Program-made: the position numbers and the translations under genes
In this document: one piece after another, positions 27,613 to 38,114 of the stretch
Numbering within the stretch: position 1 is the stretch's first letter
How the letters are laid out: each line of letters starts with the position of its first letter
Source: Myxococcales bacterium
GTDB lineage: Bacteria; Myxococcota_A; UBA9160; UBA4427
Length of the DNA stretch: 64,000 nt
Reading direction: 5' to 3'
Assembly (NCBI GenBank): GCA_012960035.1
Contig: DUBZ01000013.1
Span: forward strand, 62,001-126,000
Notes under the pieces: generated by a model
Databases searched by the model: none
Seen by the model: the letters and a program-made list of their open reading frames with translations, nothing else
What the model was told of the DNA's origin: nothing

Positions 27613-28563
27613 ATGTCACTCCATCGCTCGTCGGGAAATCACAGGCTCGGGCTCCTCCTGGCAACCATCACCATGGTGATCTGGTCGTTCCTGCCCAACT
27701 TGCTGAAGTACCTGCTCTCGCACATCGATCCCTATACCCTCACTTGGTATCGCTTCGCGATCGCGAGCGTTGGCTTCGCGCTCCTCCTCAAATGCCAGGG
27801 CGCACTCCCGAAGCGGGGTGAGTTGGGAAGGCGCGATTTCGTTTTGCTGCTCATCGCAATCTTGGGGCTAGCCGCAAATTACATTTGTTTTCTCATCGGG
27901 CTCGACCTGACGTCCCCCGCGACTTCACAGGTTCTCATTCAGATCGGCCCTGTGTTGCTTGCGTTGGGCGCGATCTTAATTTTTCGTGAGCACTTCACGA
28001 AGACCCAATGGTTAGGCTTTGCGATCCTAGTGCTTGGGCTGGTCGTCTTCTTTCGGAGTCAACTCTCTGAACTTGCGGGGAAGGTGAGTGAAGCTGAGCA
28101 GTACCGCCTCGGAGCGATGGCCATCGTTGCGGCCGGCATTTTCTGGGCGGCATATGGGTTGGCGCAAAAGCAGTTGCTCGTATCAATTCCATCCCAGCCT
28201 TTGATGTTGTGTCTGTTCTTGGGCTGCACGGTGTTGTTTTTTCCCGCGACCGATCTTCGCGCGGTGGGAGAACTCGACGCGACGGGTCTTACCGGGTTGG
28301 TGATTGCGGGCCTCGCGACGGCGGGTGCTTACGGCTGCTTTTCCGCGGCCCTTGAACACGTCGAGGCATCCCGGGTAAGCGCGCTCATTGCCCTGGTACC
28401 ACTCGGTACTCTTGCTTCGAGTTATCTGCTGAGTTCTGTGGTCCCCGACCTTGTCCCGCGCGTCTCGCTTTCTGCGCTGAGTTTCGCAGGGGCTGGCGCA
28501 GTAGTTCTGGGATCGCTCATCACCGCGTTGAGTGATGAGTCGACTGAGCGTTCGAGCGATTGA
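27613..28563 (+). CDS. EamA/DMT-family transporter
   Basis: 316 residues with about ten membrane segments arranged as two repeats, each beginning with a GxxxAxxxxxxWS-like pattern (LGLLLATITMVIWSFLPNLLKY; LGAMAIVAAGIFWAAYGLAQKQ). These are exporters or importers of metabolites such as amino acids, drugs or nucleotide sugars. The substrate cannot be predicted. A short AGGT site precedes the ATG. It stands 190 bases after the DUF420 gene, and that gap shows no recognisable element. Confidence 0.92.
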   Translation: MSLHRSSGNHRLGLLLATITMVIWSFLPNLLKYLLSHIDPYTLTWYRFAIASVGFALLLKCQGALPKRGELGRRDFVLLLIAILGLAANYICFLIGLDLTSPATSQVLIQIGPVLLALGAILIFREHFTKTQWLGFAILVLGLVVFFRSQLSELAGKVSEAEQYRLGAMAIVAAGIFWAAYGLAQKQLLVSIPSQPLMLCLFLGCTVLFFPATDLRAVGELDATGLTGLVIAGLATAGAYGCFSAALEHVEASRVSALIALVPLGTLASSYLLSSVVPDLVPRVSLSALSFAGAGAVVLGSLITALSDESTERSSD

Positions 28564-28615
28564 TGCATCGAAGTACGCCAGCGGGTTGAACCGTTCGCTG
28601 CTGTGTTGGGATGGC

Positions 28616-30364
28616 ATGCGAATCCGTTACCCTCGCTCGCTCATGGAGACGGAACCAAAGGCAGCGGCAAGGAACCCAACCGTCGAAGACGTCGCAGGGC
28701 GTTTAGACGGACCGCTTGAGGGAGAACCCTCTGGTGGCACGCCGTCGATCGAGCAGAGCGAACTCCTCGCCATCGCAGGAATTTGGTTCGTGGCTTTCCT
28801 GCTGCGCTTCGCACACCTCTGGGAAATTCGGAACAACGACCCGTTCTTTCGAAACCCTGCGGTAGATCCAACCTTCTACCACGAATGGGCCGTGCGGATC
28901 GCAAATGGTGACGTGATAGGCGAGGGCGTCTTCTTGCAGGGCCCGCTGTATCCATACCTGCTTTCGCTTCTGTATTCTGTTGCGGGTCCAGACTTTTTCT
29001 TATCGCGATTTTTCAACGCAGTGATCGGCGCCGTGGTCTGCGTGATGATCTGGCGCGTTGCGCGCGAGTTGTTCGACCGAAGGACCGCGCTGATCGCCGC
29101 CGCAATGTATGCGGTGTATGGGATGGCGATCTTTTACGAAGGCAGCTTGCTCATTTCGAACCTGTTATTGCCTCTGAGCCTTGGGGTCGCATGGCTATCG
29201 ATTCGCGCATTGGAAGACAGGAGCGTTTCCCGCTGGCTCGCCCTGGGAGTCATGGTCGGCGTGGCCGCGTTAGCGCGCCCGAACATGTTGCTCTTCGCAC
29301 CATTCGCGGTCCTCATTTTATTCGTGTCGACGCCGCCACTGCGAGACTTTCGTCAGACGGCACGACTCGGGGGCTGTCTGTTTTTCGGCGTCGCCGTCGC
29401 GGTTTCGCCAGCCACACTTCGCAACTATGCGGTCGCGGGAGATCCGGTTTTGATCTCGGCGTCTGGGGGCATGAACTTCTACAACGGAAATAACCCCGAC
29501 GCGAATGGCATTCACAACGTTCCAAGTATCTTCGATCGCTCGATGGCGGATCATCCGTCCGAGCAGAACAGGGTCTACAAAGCGTACGCGGAAGAAAAGC
29601 TCGGCCGAACCCTAAAGGCGTCTGAAGTTTCCAGCTATTGGATGGGACGCGGGTTTGAATACGTGGGCGAGAACCCGGGTGAATGGTTGCAGCTACTCGG
29701 GTTGAAGTTCATGTTGTTCGTGAATGCGCACGAGATGTGGAACAACCGATCTTTTTCGCTGAGCCAGCAGTTTTCTTGGGTGCTGAGGCTGCCGCTCTTG
29801 GGCTTTGCGGTCGTGGGTCCTCTCGCAATGCTCGGCCTTGCTGTGACGTTTCGCGATTGGCGGCGACTCTTTCCTCTCTATGGTGTGGTTGGCGTATACC
29901 TCGCGACGTGTGTGGTGTTCTTTGTTCTGTCTCGCTATCGCATCCCGGCGGTTCCGGTGTTTGTCATGTTCGCCGCGGCCGCATTGGTGTGGCTCTACGA
30001 TGCGCTGCTTGAAAGACGGGCCACGATTGCAATTGCACTGGTCGGGCTCGTCGCTGCTGGGTTTGTAGTCAATCAGGAGTTACGCCACGACGATCTTTCG
30101 GTCGCGTACTACAACCTCGGAAACAAGTACCGTCTTGCGAACGACCATGAAAAGGCGATCGATCAGTACCGTCGCAGTCTCGCGATCAACGTCCACTACA
30201 TTTCTGCACACAACAACCTCGCCATTTCACTTGAGAAGAGCGGAACCCACCGCGACGAAGCGATCGAGGCTTGGCGCAGGCTTCGCGCGATGGGGATCCA
30301 GCGCCGCATGGGTCGCTACGTGGAACGAGCGGAGCGGCATCTGCGCGAGCTTGATGCGATCTAA
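28616..30364 (+). CDS. GT-C-fold membrane glycosyltransferase-like protein with C-terminal TPRs
   Basis: 582 residues from the ATG at 28616 (preceded by TTGGGATGG); an ATG at 28643 is an alternative. The N-terminal 45 residues are soluble. About 11 membrane segments follow, with the first periplasmic loop containing DPTFYHEWAVRIANGD and GPLYPYLLSLLY, the arrangement of GT-C (PMT/ArnT-like) transferases, where an aspartate in this loop is catalytic. A periplasmic loop (about 275-365) includes YNGNNPDANG. After the last segment come two TPR units (SVAYYNLGNKYRLANDHEKAIDQYRRSL, YISAHNNLAISLEKSG). Such proteins move sugars from polyprenyl carriers to lipid or protein. Confidence 0.82.
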   Translation: MRIRYPRSLMETEPKAAARNPTVEDVAGRLDGPLEGEPSGGTPSIEQSELLAIAGIWFVAFLLRFAHLWEIRNNDPFFRNPAVDPTFYHEWAVRIANGDVIGEGVFLQGPLYPYLLSLLYSVAGPDFFLSRFFNAVIGAVVCVMIWRVARELFDRRTALIAAAMYAVYGMAIFYEGSLLISNLLLPLSLGVAWLSIRALEDRSVSRWLALGVMVGVAALARPNMLLFAPFAVLILFVSTPPLRDFRQTARLGGCLFFGVAVAVSPATLRNYAVAGDPVLISASGGMNFYNGNNPDANGIHNVPSIFDRSMADHPSEQNRVYKAYAEEKLGRTLKASEVSSYWMGRGFEYVGENPGEWLQLLGLKFMLFVNAHEMWNNRSFSLSQQFSWVLRLPLLGFAVVGPLAMLGLAVTFRDWRRLFPLYGVVGVYLATCVVFFVLSRYRIPAVPVFVMFAAAALVWLYDALLERRATIAIALVGLVAAGFVVNQELRHDDLSVAYYNLGNKYRLANDHEKAIDQYRRSLAINVHYISAHNNLAISLEKSGTHRDEAIEAWRRLRAMGIQRRMGRYVERAERHLRELDAI

Positions 30365-30384
30365 CTACAGCGAGACGCGAGGGA

Positions 30385-32352
30385 TCAATCGATTGCGTGC
30401 GGGTCCGAGCTTTGCTCTATCCCGTGCGGGTTTGCGCCTTTCTTCGGTTTTGCGTGCTGTCCGCGTTTGCCGAGGGTGACGAGCACGGTGTGGGGTTGCT
30501 CGTCTCGCAAGTACTGAATTTCGATGACTTCACCGGGGCGGTGGTCGCGCAGTACAAACGTCATGTCGTGCAGGTTATGGATCTCAGTGCCGGCCATCGA
30601 AATAATGCGATCACCGCCTGTGATCCCGGCCAAGCCCGCCGGCCCAGTTTCCCGTACACCCGAAAGCAGTACGCCGCCTTCGCGATTCATCATCTCGGAG
30701 TAATCCGGGATCGTGCCGAGGTAAGCGCCGAAGCCCCGGGCATCTCCCGCCATGGTGGATGAGTTTTCGGACGCGGTGTAGGCGAGTCGAACGGGTTCGT
30801 GGAGCAACTGGTCGAGTACGTCGGCCAAGAAACGCGTAATCTTGGCACCGCCCTCGGTGTTGAGAAGGTGAAAGTCGTCTTTGGCCGTGTGGTATTCGGA
30901 ATGAGAGCCCGTAAAGAAGTGCGTTACCGGAACACCCTTGCCGTAAAAAGACATGTGGTCCGAGGGGCCATAACCGTCGCCACCCGCTGACACGTCGATC
31001 TCGTGCAATGTCGCGAGGGGGTCGAGGATGGGGCGCCAGCCTGAAGACGAGTCGGTTCCCATCGCGCTGAGTTTGCGGTCCCGCATTCGGCCGACCATGT
31101 CGAGGTTCACCATCGCGGTGGTTTGCTCTATCGGGATCACCGCGTTGTCGACGTACCAAGCCGAGCCGAGCAGTCCGGACTCTTCACCGCCAAACGCCAC
31201 CATGACCAGAGCGCGTCGAGCAAGATTGCTCTGTTGCAATCGACTCTGAATATTTGCAACGCCGCAGATCATCGCGGCGACTCCAGACGCGTTGTCGTCC
31301 GCACCGTTGTGGATCTGGTCGACATCGGGGTTGAGAGACCCGGAGCCTCCGTATCCGAGATGATCGAAGTGCGCTCCGACCACGATGGCTTCGTCCGCGA
31401 GTGAACCTCGCCCGGGGATGATGCCCACGATGTTCTCGAGATCGGTGCGCCGTTTCATCACGTCGACCCTGCCTTTTGCATGGAGGCCGGCGAGCGGTTG
31501 TGAATGCGGTTTGACATCGGTTTCAATCGCCGCGTGTAGTGCTGCGAAGTCTTGGCCCGTGGAGGCGAGCAGTGCTTTCGCGAGACTACGCTTGATCTGC
31601 AGCACCGGTATGCCCGCGTCACTTAACGGACCGCTGCGCACCATGCGGGGAAGTCGATCTCCGTCGCTGTCGCCATCGCCGGGAGGAGATGTGAAGATCA
31701 GCGCCGCGGCACCGGCTTCCCTCGCTTTAAGGGCTTTGTAGCGGAGGTCGGAATAGCGACTCGGGCGTTTGCCATCGAAGATGCTGTCCGGGTCCTTCTC
31801 GCCCGGTTCGTAACGCATGGCGAGCACGACTTTGCCGCGGACGTCGAGGCCGGCGTAGTCGTTGTAGTCGAGCGCGGTCGCCGTGATGCCATAACCCGCG
31901 AAGACCATCTCTCCTGCGAACGCACCGCTCGACGAAAAACCGAATGGCCGAAATTCAGTTTTGAATGCCGCATCGCGGATCGGGGTTGCTTCGGTATCCT
32001 CGGGGCCGATGAAGCTCAGCCGGTTGTCGCTCCCAGCCTGCACGCCCGTCACAGCACTGAAGCGCTGGCGGTAGCTCGCGAAGACGCCATCGCTCCGCAC
32101 TGGCTCAAGCTCCAACCCCGCGTAGGCGCGGTTTAGGTAGTTCGCGGCTTTGCGCAGTCCCGCTGTTCCGATGCCGCGCCCTTCCATCGCGTCGTCCGAG
32201 AGCGCCGATGCAACGTCTTGAAAACACGCGTCACTCAAGTCGAAATCAATTTCGGGGGGCGTCGCACATCCCGCCGAGACAACGGCCAACGGAATGACGA
32301 ATAACGGTGCAAGGCGGGCGGAAGCGATCGTGCGAATCGAGGAAGAGATCAT
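30385..32352 (-). CDS. M28-family aminopeptidase lipoprotein with PA and PDZ domains
   Basis: 655 residues from the ATG at 32352. The N-terminus resembles a lipoprotein signal (FVIPLAVVSAGC, C29), although the -3 residue is serine. A PA-like insert spans about 150-280. The metallopeptidase core has H328 and D330 (VGAHFDHLG), D352 (GADDNASG), E390/E391 (GGEESGLLGS), D418 (LDMVGRM) and a final histidine in SHSEYHTAKDD, the two-zinc set of M28 enzymes. A PDZ domain follows (about 565-640; GVRETGPAGLAGITGGDRI). Probable role: degradation of peptides at the cell envelope. Alternative starts exist upstream at 32403 and 32412. Confidence 0.87.
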   Translation of the reverse strand: MISSSIRTIASARLAPLFVIPLAVVSAGCATPPEIDFDLSDACFQDVASALSDDAMEGRGIGTAGLRKAANYLNRAYAGLELEPVRSDGVFASYRQRFSAVTGVQAGSDNRLSFIGPEDTEATPIRDAAFKTEFRPFGFSSSGAFAGEMVFAGYGITATALDYNDYAGLDVRGKVVLAMRYEPGEKDPDSIFDGKRPSRYSDLRYKALKAREAGAAALIFTSPPGDGDSDGDRLPRMVRSGPLSDAGIPVLQIKRSLAKALLASTGQDFAALHAAIETDVKPHSQPLAGLHAKGRVDVMKRRTDLENIVGIIPGRGSLADEAIVVGAHFDHLGYGGSGSLNPDVDQIHNGADDNASGVAAMICGVANIQSRLQQSNLARRALVMVAFGGEESGLLGSAWYVDNAVIPIEQTTAMVNLDMVGRMRDRKLSAMGTDSSSGWRPILDPLATLHEIDVSAGGDGYGPSDHMSFYGKGVPVTHFFTGSHSEYHTAKDDFHLLNTEGGAKITRFLADVLDQLLHEPVRLAYTASENSSTMAGDARGFGAYLGTIPDYSEMMNREGGVLLSGVRETGPAGLAGITGGDRIISMAGTEIHNLHDMTFVLRDHRPGEVIEIQYLRDEQPHTVLVTLGKRGQHAKPKKGANPHGIEQSSDPHAID

Positions 32353-32499
32353 GGCGCCGAGTCTAATCGAGGAGAAGAGGCGCCGTCCATCACTCGCTTT
32401 CATGTGAATCAATCGCGAGAATCCGGCACGCTTCTATAATGGCAGAGCGAACGAGTAGCCCGGCCCGTAGGAAATGAGAGTGGCAGCAAGGAGAACAAC

Positions 32500-33696
32500 A
32501 TGACCGGCATTTCCACCTTTGATCCGCTGAGCCTTGATCGCGATTCGATTCTCGATGAGGCGATGCGTACGGCCGGCTCAAGTGATTTCGGTGACAAAGC
32601 GTTTCGCGAGCCCTTTGAAAGACTCGTTGCTGCTTTAGACGGAGAGGCAAAGCTGAACGCCGTTGGGCGCGGCATGCAACGCGCTCGAATCGTGGGCTTG
32701 ATCGTCAACCGTCTGCGCACCGAGGCCTATATCGCGCGACACCCAGAGATTCTCGACGAAGAAATTTGCGAACCGATCGTCATCGTGGGCCTGCCGCGTA
32801 CGGGCACAACGATGTTGCACCGCATGATCGCCGCAGACCCCGAAAACTATTCGCTCCTTTGGTGGGAATCGCGTAACCCCGCGCCGTTCGCCGCGCCGGA
32901 AGATTGGCTCGGAAGCAAAGAACGCGATCCCCGCATCCTCGACGCGGAAGCCGAAGTCGCTGCGATGCTCGAAGGCGCGCCAGACTTGATGGCCATGCAT
33001 CCACTGGAAGCCGAGGGACCCGACGAAGAGATCATGTTGCTCGAGCATGCATTCTTTTCGACCAACCCCGAGGCATTTGTAAACGTTGCGGAGTTTGGTG
33101 CGTGGCAGGACGATCAGGACCAGACCTCGGGCTATCGCTATCTCGAGCGCCTACTGAAGTTTCTCCAGTGGCAGAAAAAACAGCGCGGAGAAGTCGCGCG
33201 TCGTTGGGTTTTGAAGTCTCCACATCACCTCGGTTTCATGGACCTGCTCTTCAAAGTCTTTCCGGACGCGCGGGTGATCCAGACCCATCGCGACCCCGCA
33301 CAGACCATCCCGTCGCTTGCAAGCCTGATCCAGGCGATACGCGCGATGGGGAGCGACGATGCAGACCCCCATGTGACCGGCCAACAATGGAGTGATCGCA
33401 TGAGTCGGGCCATGAGCCGGTGCATGAAAGTTCGGGAAAAGCACCAGGACCAATTCATCGACGTTTTCTTTGCCGACGTTCTCAAAGACCCGCTGACGGA
33501 AATTCGCAAAAGCTATGAGTTCGCGGGCTGGAAGTTGACCGACGCCGCGATTGACTCGATGAAGACGTGGGCCGTGGATAACTCCCGGGACAAGCGCGAA
33601 GCGCATCACTACACCCTTGAAGAGTTTGGACTTACCCAAGCCGGGATCGAACGCGACTTTGCAGCGTATCGCGATCGTTTTGTGTTGGGCCGATAG
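32500..33696 (+). CDS. Sulfotransferase-family protein
   Basis: 398 residues; AAGGAG precedes the ATG. The PAPS-binding loop is GLPRTGTTMLHRM (97-109), the family's 5'-phosphosulfate motif, and WVLKSPHHLGF plus QTHRDPAQTIPSL carry the 3'-phosphate-binding part. Such proteins transfer sulfate from PAPS to hydroxyl groups of lipids, sugars or small molecules; in some large bacterial families the substrate is unknown. The 3' end is only three bases from the convergent acyltransferase gene. Confidence 0.9.
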   Translation: MTGISTFDPLSLDRDSILDEAMRTAGSSDFGDKAFREPFERLVAALDGEAKLNAVGRGMQRARIVGLIVNRLRTEAYIARHPEILDEEICEPIVIVGLPRTGTTMLHRMIAADPENYSLLWWESRNPAPFAAPEDWLGSKERDPRILDAEAEVAAMLEGAPDLMAMHPLEAEGPDEEIMLLEHAFFSTNPEAFVNVAEFGAWQDDQDQTSGYRYLERLLKFLQWQKKQRGEVARRWVLKSPHHLGFMDLLFKVFPDARVIQTHRDPAQTIPSLASLIQAIRAMGSDDADPHVTGQQWSDRMSRAMSRCMKVREKHQDQFIDVFFADVLKDPLTEIRKSYEFAGWKLTDAAIDSMKTWAVDNSRDKREAHHYTLEEFGLTQAGIERDFAAYRDRFVLGR

Positions 33697-33699
33697 CCC

Positions 33700-34392
33700 T
33701 CAGGTGGTTTCGCGGTTTGGGTCTACCAAGTCGAACCGCGCATCCGCTTCGTCGGCCGACCGGTTAAGTTCGTCGTCTAGCGCGACGCGCACGCTTTCCT
33801 CAGCATCCATGTCTTGAGGGGGTGCAAGTGGCTCGCCGTAGCTGCAAAGGACTCGCGCAAACGGCAACGGGAGCAGCGTTCCATCCCAGCTCTTGAACTG
33901 AATACAAGGACGCGCAGAAAAAGTAAGTGGCGTAATGGGCTGGTCGGTCTGTCGCGCCAGGCTCACAATGCCGACCTTCGATATCCGGGCTGGGCCGCGT
34001 GGGCCGTCGGTCTGAATTGTGATCGTGGTTCCTGCTTCGACCAACCGCACGAGTCCCAGAAGCGCCGCCGCCCCACCGCGTGAACTCGACCCGCGGCTTG
34101 GCATGCGAAAGCCCAAGCGGAGGAGCAGTCGCGTAATCAGTTCGCCGTCGCGACTTCGACTGACTGCCGCGCCGATGTTCCGGTCGCGAAAGTAGTACGC
34201 CCCAACGATCGCGTTGCGATGCCACATCGCGCCCAAGTGCGGCCCCGCGTTCGTTCTGAACGGGTCAGGTCCTTCGGTGGAAATGCGCCACGTGGCGCCG
34301 AGCGCTCGCAAGAAGAAAGCGGCAGCAAAACCAAGCGCTCTCGTCGCAAACTCGCTTTCGAAGATCGCTTTACGAAGGCGCGATCTCGACAT
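33700..34392 (-). CDS. DUF374-type lysophospholipid acyltransferase-like protein
   Basis: 230 residues. Signatures of DUF374 are the MWHRN motif (H58), the SRSRDGE segment (78-84) and TDGPRGP (128-134), which correspond to the HxxxxD-like, second and third blocks of glycerolipid acyltransferases. A hydrophobic N-terminus (GFAAAFFLRALGATWRI) probably attaches the protein to the inner membrane. Members are thought to acylate lipid A or lysophospholipids. It follows leuS directly, starting 3 bases after the leuS stop. Confidence 0.88.
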   Translation of the reverse strand: MSRSRLRKAIFESEFATRALGFAAAFFLRALGATWRISTEGPDPFRTNAGPHLGAMWHRNAIVGAYYFRDRNIGAAVSRSRDGELITRLLLRLGFRMPSRGSSSRGGAAALLGLVRLVEAGTTITIQTDGPRGPARISKVGIVSLARQTDQPITPLTFSARPCIQFKSWDGTLLPLPFARVLCSYGEPLAPPQDMDAEESVRVALDDELNRSADEADARFDLVDPNRETT

Positions 34393-34395
34393 CGC

Positions 34396-37044
34396 TCAAC
34401 CCACGATGTTGACGAGTCGTCCGGGGACGACGATGACCTTCTTTGGATCCCGACCCGCGAGGTGGCTCTGCACCTTCTCAGATGCCAATGCGAGCGCTTC
34501 GATCTCTTCCTTCGGGAGGTCTGCAGCGATGGTGAGCTCGTCCCGCTTCTTGCCGTTGATCTGAAGCACCAGCTTGATGGTGTCGTCTGCGAGGAGTGAC
34601 GCGTCGGCGGTGGGCCACGCTTCGTAGCAAAGCGTGTCGGCGTGGCCGAGCGCTCGCCACAAGTCTTCGGCGATATGGGGAGCCATTGGAGACAGGAGCA
34701 AGATCAACGCTTCGACAGACTCGCGACTGCAGGTAACCGCTCCATCTTTGCTGAGTTCGCGCACCAAGACCATCAGCTTCGAGATGGCGGTGTTGAAGCG
34801 CAGCTCGTCGATATCTCGTGTTACGCCGTGGATCGCTCTCGCGACGAGCTTCGCTTCTTCCTTTGAGCTTCCGCCCGACGGAAATTCGCGCACCGTGTCG
34901 TTGCCCGCGTCATCTTCCTGCATCACGAGACGCCAGGACCGCTGCAAGAAACGGAAGATCCCCATGATGCCTTCGGTTGACCACGGGGCCGCTTTTTCGA
35001 GGGGACCCAAGAACATTTCGTAGAGCCGCATCGAGTCTGCGCCAAATTGTCCGACGACGTCGTCGGGGCTGATCACATTGCCACGGCTTTTCGACATCTT
35101 TTCGACCACGAGTTCGAGTTCGAGACCTTCGTGCTCAGAATGCCATGCGGACTTGTCTTCTTTAAAGACGACATCCTTCAGCGCGACCCAACGTGCCTTC
35201 ACTTCTCGGCCGTCGTTTACCGCGGTGATGGATTCCGCTTCGACCTTCACGTCGCTCGACGGATAGATCTTGGCGTCGACGCCTTCTGTGTCGCTCGCAT
35301 TGTCATCGTAGAACCGGTAGCTGTTGCCGAGAATCATGCCTTGATTGACGAGCTTGTGGAACGGTTCCTTCGTCTTCACGAGGCCCAGATCGTAAAAGAA
35401 TTTGTGCCAGAAGCGCGCGTACAGAAGGTGCAGCACGGCGTGTTCCGCACCGCCGATATAAAGATCGACGGGCATCCAGTAGTCAGCCGCTTCTTTCGAC
35501 CACGGTTCTTGTTCGTTGCGCGGGTCGAGGAAGCGAAGGAAGTACCAACAACTGCCTGCCCACTGCGGCATGGTGTTTGGGTCGCGCATCAAGGTTTCGC
35601 CGGTTGTTGTGTCTTCGAACTGAATCCAATCGTCTACTCGTGCGAGGGGCGACTGGAAATCCTTGCCGGACGGCTTGAAGTCGTCGAGTTCGGGAAGTGT
35701 GATGGGCAGCGCGCTTTCCGGAACCAAGTTGATGTCGCCGTTTTCGTGATGAACGACAGGGAAGGGCTCGCCCCAGTAGCGCTGTCGACTAAAGAGCCAA
35801 TCACGCAGCTTGTACGTGATGGTCGCCTTGCCGATGCCCTGTTCTTCGAGCCATTCATTGATGCGGGTCTTCGCAGTCTGAGTGTCGAGGCCATCGAGAA
35901 AGCGCGAGTTGATCGCGTTTCCTTTGCCGGTGAATGCGGCTTCGCTGATGTCACCGCCTTCGACGACTTGCGCGATCGGGAGGTCGAACGTCTTCGCGAA
36001 TGCATAGTCGCGCTCGTCGTGTCCGGGCACGGCCATGATGGCCCCGGTGCCGTAGCCCGCGAGTACGTAGTCGGCGATCCAAATTGGGATCTCTTCGTCG
36101 TTGACGGGGTTGCGCGCGAACGCGCCGGTGAACACGCCGGTCTTTTCAAGGGTATCGGAAATGCGTGCGCGTTCACTCTTTCGCTGACTCGCTTCGACGT
36201 AGCTCGTCACCGCGTCGCGCTGCCCATCGGTGGTGATTTCAGAAACGAGGGCATGCTCAGGCGCCAGCACCATATAGGTCGCGCCAAAGAGTGTGTCGGG
36301 GCGTGTCGTGAAAATTTCGACCGACTGCTCAGGGTTCGCCGCGAGGGGGAAGCGAACTTCCGCGCCTTCGGAGCGACCGATCCAGTCGCGCTGCATCTTT
36401 TTGATCGGTTCGGGCCAGTCGAGTTCTTCGAGGTCTTCGATCAAGCGATCGGCGAACTTCGTAATGCGAAGCATCCACTGTCGCATCGGAACGCGCTTCA
36501 CCGGGTGGCTTCCGATTTCGCTCTTGCCGTCGATCACTTCTTCGTTCGAAAGCACGGTCCCCAACGCGGGGCACCAGTTCACCGGAACTTCGGCTAGGTA
36601 CGCGAGATCGTTTTCGTACAGCTTGCAGAAGATCCACTGCGTCCAGCGCACATAGTCGGGCGACGTCGTGTCGATTTCGCGCGACCAGTCGTAACTGAAG
36701 CCGAGCGAACGGATCTGACGACGAAAATTGTCGATATTCTGTTGGGTCGTGACGCGAGGGTGTGTTCCGGTCTTGATCGCGTACTGCTCGGCGGGAAGGC
36801 CGAACGCGTCCCAGCCCATGGGGTGAAGCACGTTGAAGCCACACATGCGCTTGTAGCGACTGATGATGTCGGTCGCGGTGTAGCCTTCAGGATGGCCCAC
36901 GTGTAAACCGTCGCCCGACGGATAGGGAAACATGTCGAGGGCGTAGTACTTGGGTTTGTCGTGATCGATTTCGGCGCGAAATGTGTGGTTTTCGAGCCAG
37001 TACGCTTGCCAGCGCGCTTCAATGCTTTTGTGGTCGTAGGCCAT
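34396..37044 (-). CDS. leuS: Leucyl-tRNA synthetase
   Basis: 882 residues. It attaches leucine to tRNA-Leu. The HIGH-type motif is HVGHPEGYT (48-56) and the KMSKS loop begins at K649 (KMSKSRGN). The connective polypeptide 1 editing domain lies in between (about 225-420, with [12 protein letters not shown] and [12 protein letters not shown]). The C-terminal domain ends [16 protein letters not shown], as in bacterial LeuRS. Its insertion between ~560 and 640 ([17 protein letters not shown]) is typical. An acyltransferase gene follows on the same strand. Confidence 0.97.
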   Translation of the reverse strand: MAYDHKSIEARWQAYWLENHTFRAEIDHDKPKYYALDMFPYPSGDGLHVGHPEGYTATDIISRYKRMCGFNVLHPMGWDAFGLPAEQYAIKTGTHPRVTTQQNIDNFRRQIRSLGFSYDWSREIDTTSPDYVRWTQWIFCKLYENDLAYLAEVPVNWCPALGTVLSNEEVIDGKSEIGSHPVKRVPMRQWMLRITKFADRLIEDLEELDWPEPIKKMQRDWIGRSEGAEVRFPLAANPEQSVEIFTTRPDTLFGATYMVLAPEHALVSEITTDGQRDAVTSYVEASQRKSERARISDTLEKTGVFTGAFARNPVNDEEIPIWIADYVLAGYGTGAIMAVPGHDERDYAFAKTFDLPIAQVVEGGDISEAAFTGKGNAINSRFLDGLDTQTAKTRINEWLEEQGIGKATITYKLRDWLFSRQRYWGEPFPVVHHENGDINLVPESALPITLPELDDFKPSGKDFQSPLARVDDWIQFEDTTTGETLMRDPNTMPQWAGSCWYFLRFLDPRNEQEPWSKEAADYWMPVDLYIGGAEHAVLHLLYARFWHKFFYDLGLVKTKEPFHKLVNQGMILGNSYRFYDDNASDTEGVDAKIYPSSDVKVEAESITAVNDGREVKARWVALKDVVFKEDKSAWHSEHEGLELELVVEKMSKSRGNVISPDDVVGQFGADSMRLYEMFLGPLEKAAPWSTEGIMGIFRFLQRSWRLVMQEDDAGNDTVREFPSGGSSKEEAKLVARAIHGVTRDIDELRFNTAISKLMVLVRELSKDGAVTCSRESVEALILLLSPMAPHIAEDLWRALGHADTLCYEAWPTADASLLADDTIKLVLQINGKKRDELTIAADLPKEEIEALALASEKVQSHLAGRDPKKVIVVPGRLVNIVG

Positions 37045-37117
37045 GGGACCGGGAGAGTGCCGAACCTTTGACCCGCACTCAATGGGGCAAGCGCGTGCGC
37101 GGCGCTAAACTTGCCGC

Positions 37118-37948
37118 ATGCTTTCGCCCGAACAACTTGAACGCGCTGACTCCGAGGTGATCGTCGTCTCCGACGGCACTGGCGACACTGCAACTTCCGC
37201 CGTCAAGGCCGTGATGCTGCAGTTCCACTCCGAATGGAAGCTGCGCGTCTTTGGCGGCATTCGCCACGAGTCCGAAATCCGCAGAGTGATCGACCAAGCC
37301 GAGGGTTCGAACGCACTCGTGGTCTTTAGCCTGGTGGACAAGCGCGTGGCCGGCGCGTTGATTCGCGAGGCGGGCAGTCGTGGGGTGCCCACCGTCGACC
37401 TGCTCGGGGCTCTGATCGCCAAAGTTGCACAGCACCTCCACGCTGAGCCGCGACATGAGCCCGGTCTGCTTCACGGTTTTTCCGACGAATACTTCGAGCG
37501 TATCGACGCCGTTGAATTCGCAGTGCGGCACGACGATGGCGCGAGCCTCGAAACTCTTTTCGAAGCCGACATCGTGTTGGTTGGGGTGTCGCGAACGTCG
37601 AAGACGCCACTTTCGATGTATCTCGCTCAGCGCGGGTTCAAGACCGGCAACGTGCCCCTGGTGTCTGGGCTTGAGCCCTCGTCCGCACTCGGCGAAATCG
37701 ATCCGCGGCGGGTCTTCGGTTTGATCGTCGATCACGCGACGCTTCTCACGTTGCGCATCAACCGCTTGAAGGTGCTGCGCGCATCGCCGCACAGCTCGTA
37801 CACCGATTCGGATGCGGTTGAACTCGAATTGCGTCGGGCACGCAAAGTTTTTCGCGAACGAAGGTGGCGGGTGATCGACATCACCGGACGCGCCGTCGAA
37901 GAGACCGCCGCGCGGGTGCTCGACCTCTACCACGCGCAGATCAACTGA
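37118..37948 (+). CDS. ppsR: PEP synthase / pyruvate phosphate dikinase regulatory protein (DUF299)
   Basis: 276 residues. The family is a bifunctional ADP-dependent kinase and Pi-dependent pyrophosphorylase that inactivates and reactivates PEP synthase or pyruvate, phosphate dikinase. The P-loop is GVSRTSKT (156-163), diagnostic of this family; N-terminal VVSDGTGDTA and the C-terminal YHAQIN fit too. Neither target gene lies in the window, so I cannot say which one it controls. The gene is divergent from leuS by 73 bases. Confidence 0.93.
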   Translation: MLSPEQLERADSEVIVVSDGTGDTATSAVKAVMLQFHSEWKLRVFGGIRHESEIRRVIDQAEGSNALVVFSLVDKRVAGALIREAGSRGVPTVDLLGALIAKVAQHLHAEPRHEPGLLHGFSDEYFERIDAVEFAVRHDDGASLETLFEADIVLVGVSRTSKTPLSMYLAQRGFKTGNVPLVSGLEPSSALGEIDPRRVFGLIVDHATLLTLRINRLKVLRASPHSSYTDSDAVELELRRARKVFRERRWRVIDITGRAVEETAARVLDLYHAQIN

Positions 37949-38114
37949 ATGCAAATCACGGCGGCGGTCTAACAGTTTAAAGAAAGGTGCTGGCTTGGTC
38001 GGGGGCGATGGGGAATAGACTGGTTCGCCCCGATCTACCGCAAAGCAAGCATTCAACGACTGCTTACTCCCTTCTCACGATGCGCGGTACACGAGCCGCG
38101 CGGGAGAACACAAC

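Noticed and set aside
35047..36597. A 516-residue plus-strand open frame antisense to leuS
   Set aside because: It exactly mirrors leuS codons; the length comes from GC-rich third positions. No domain or ribosome-binding site supports it.
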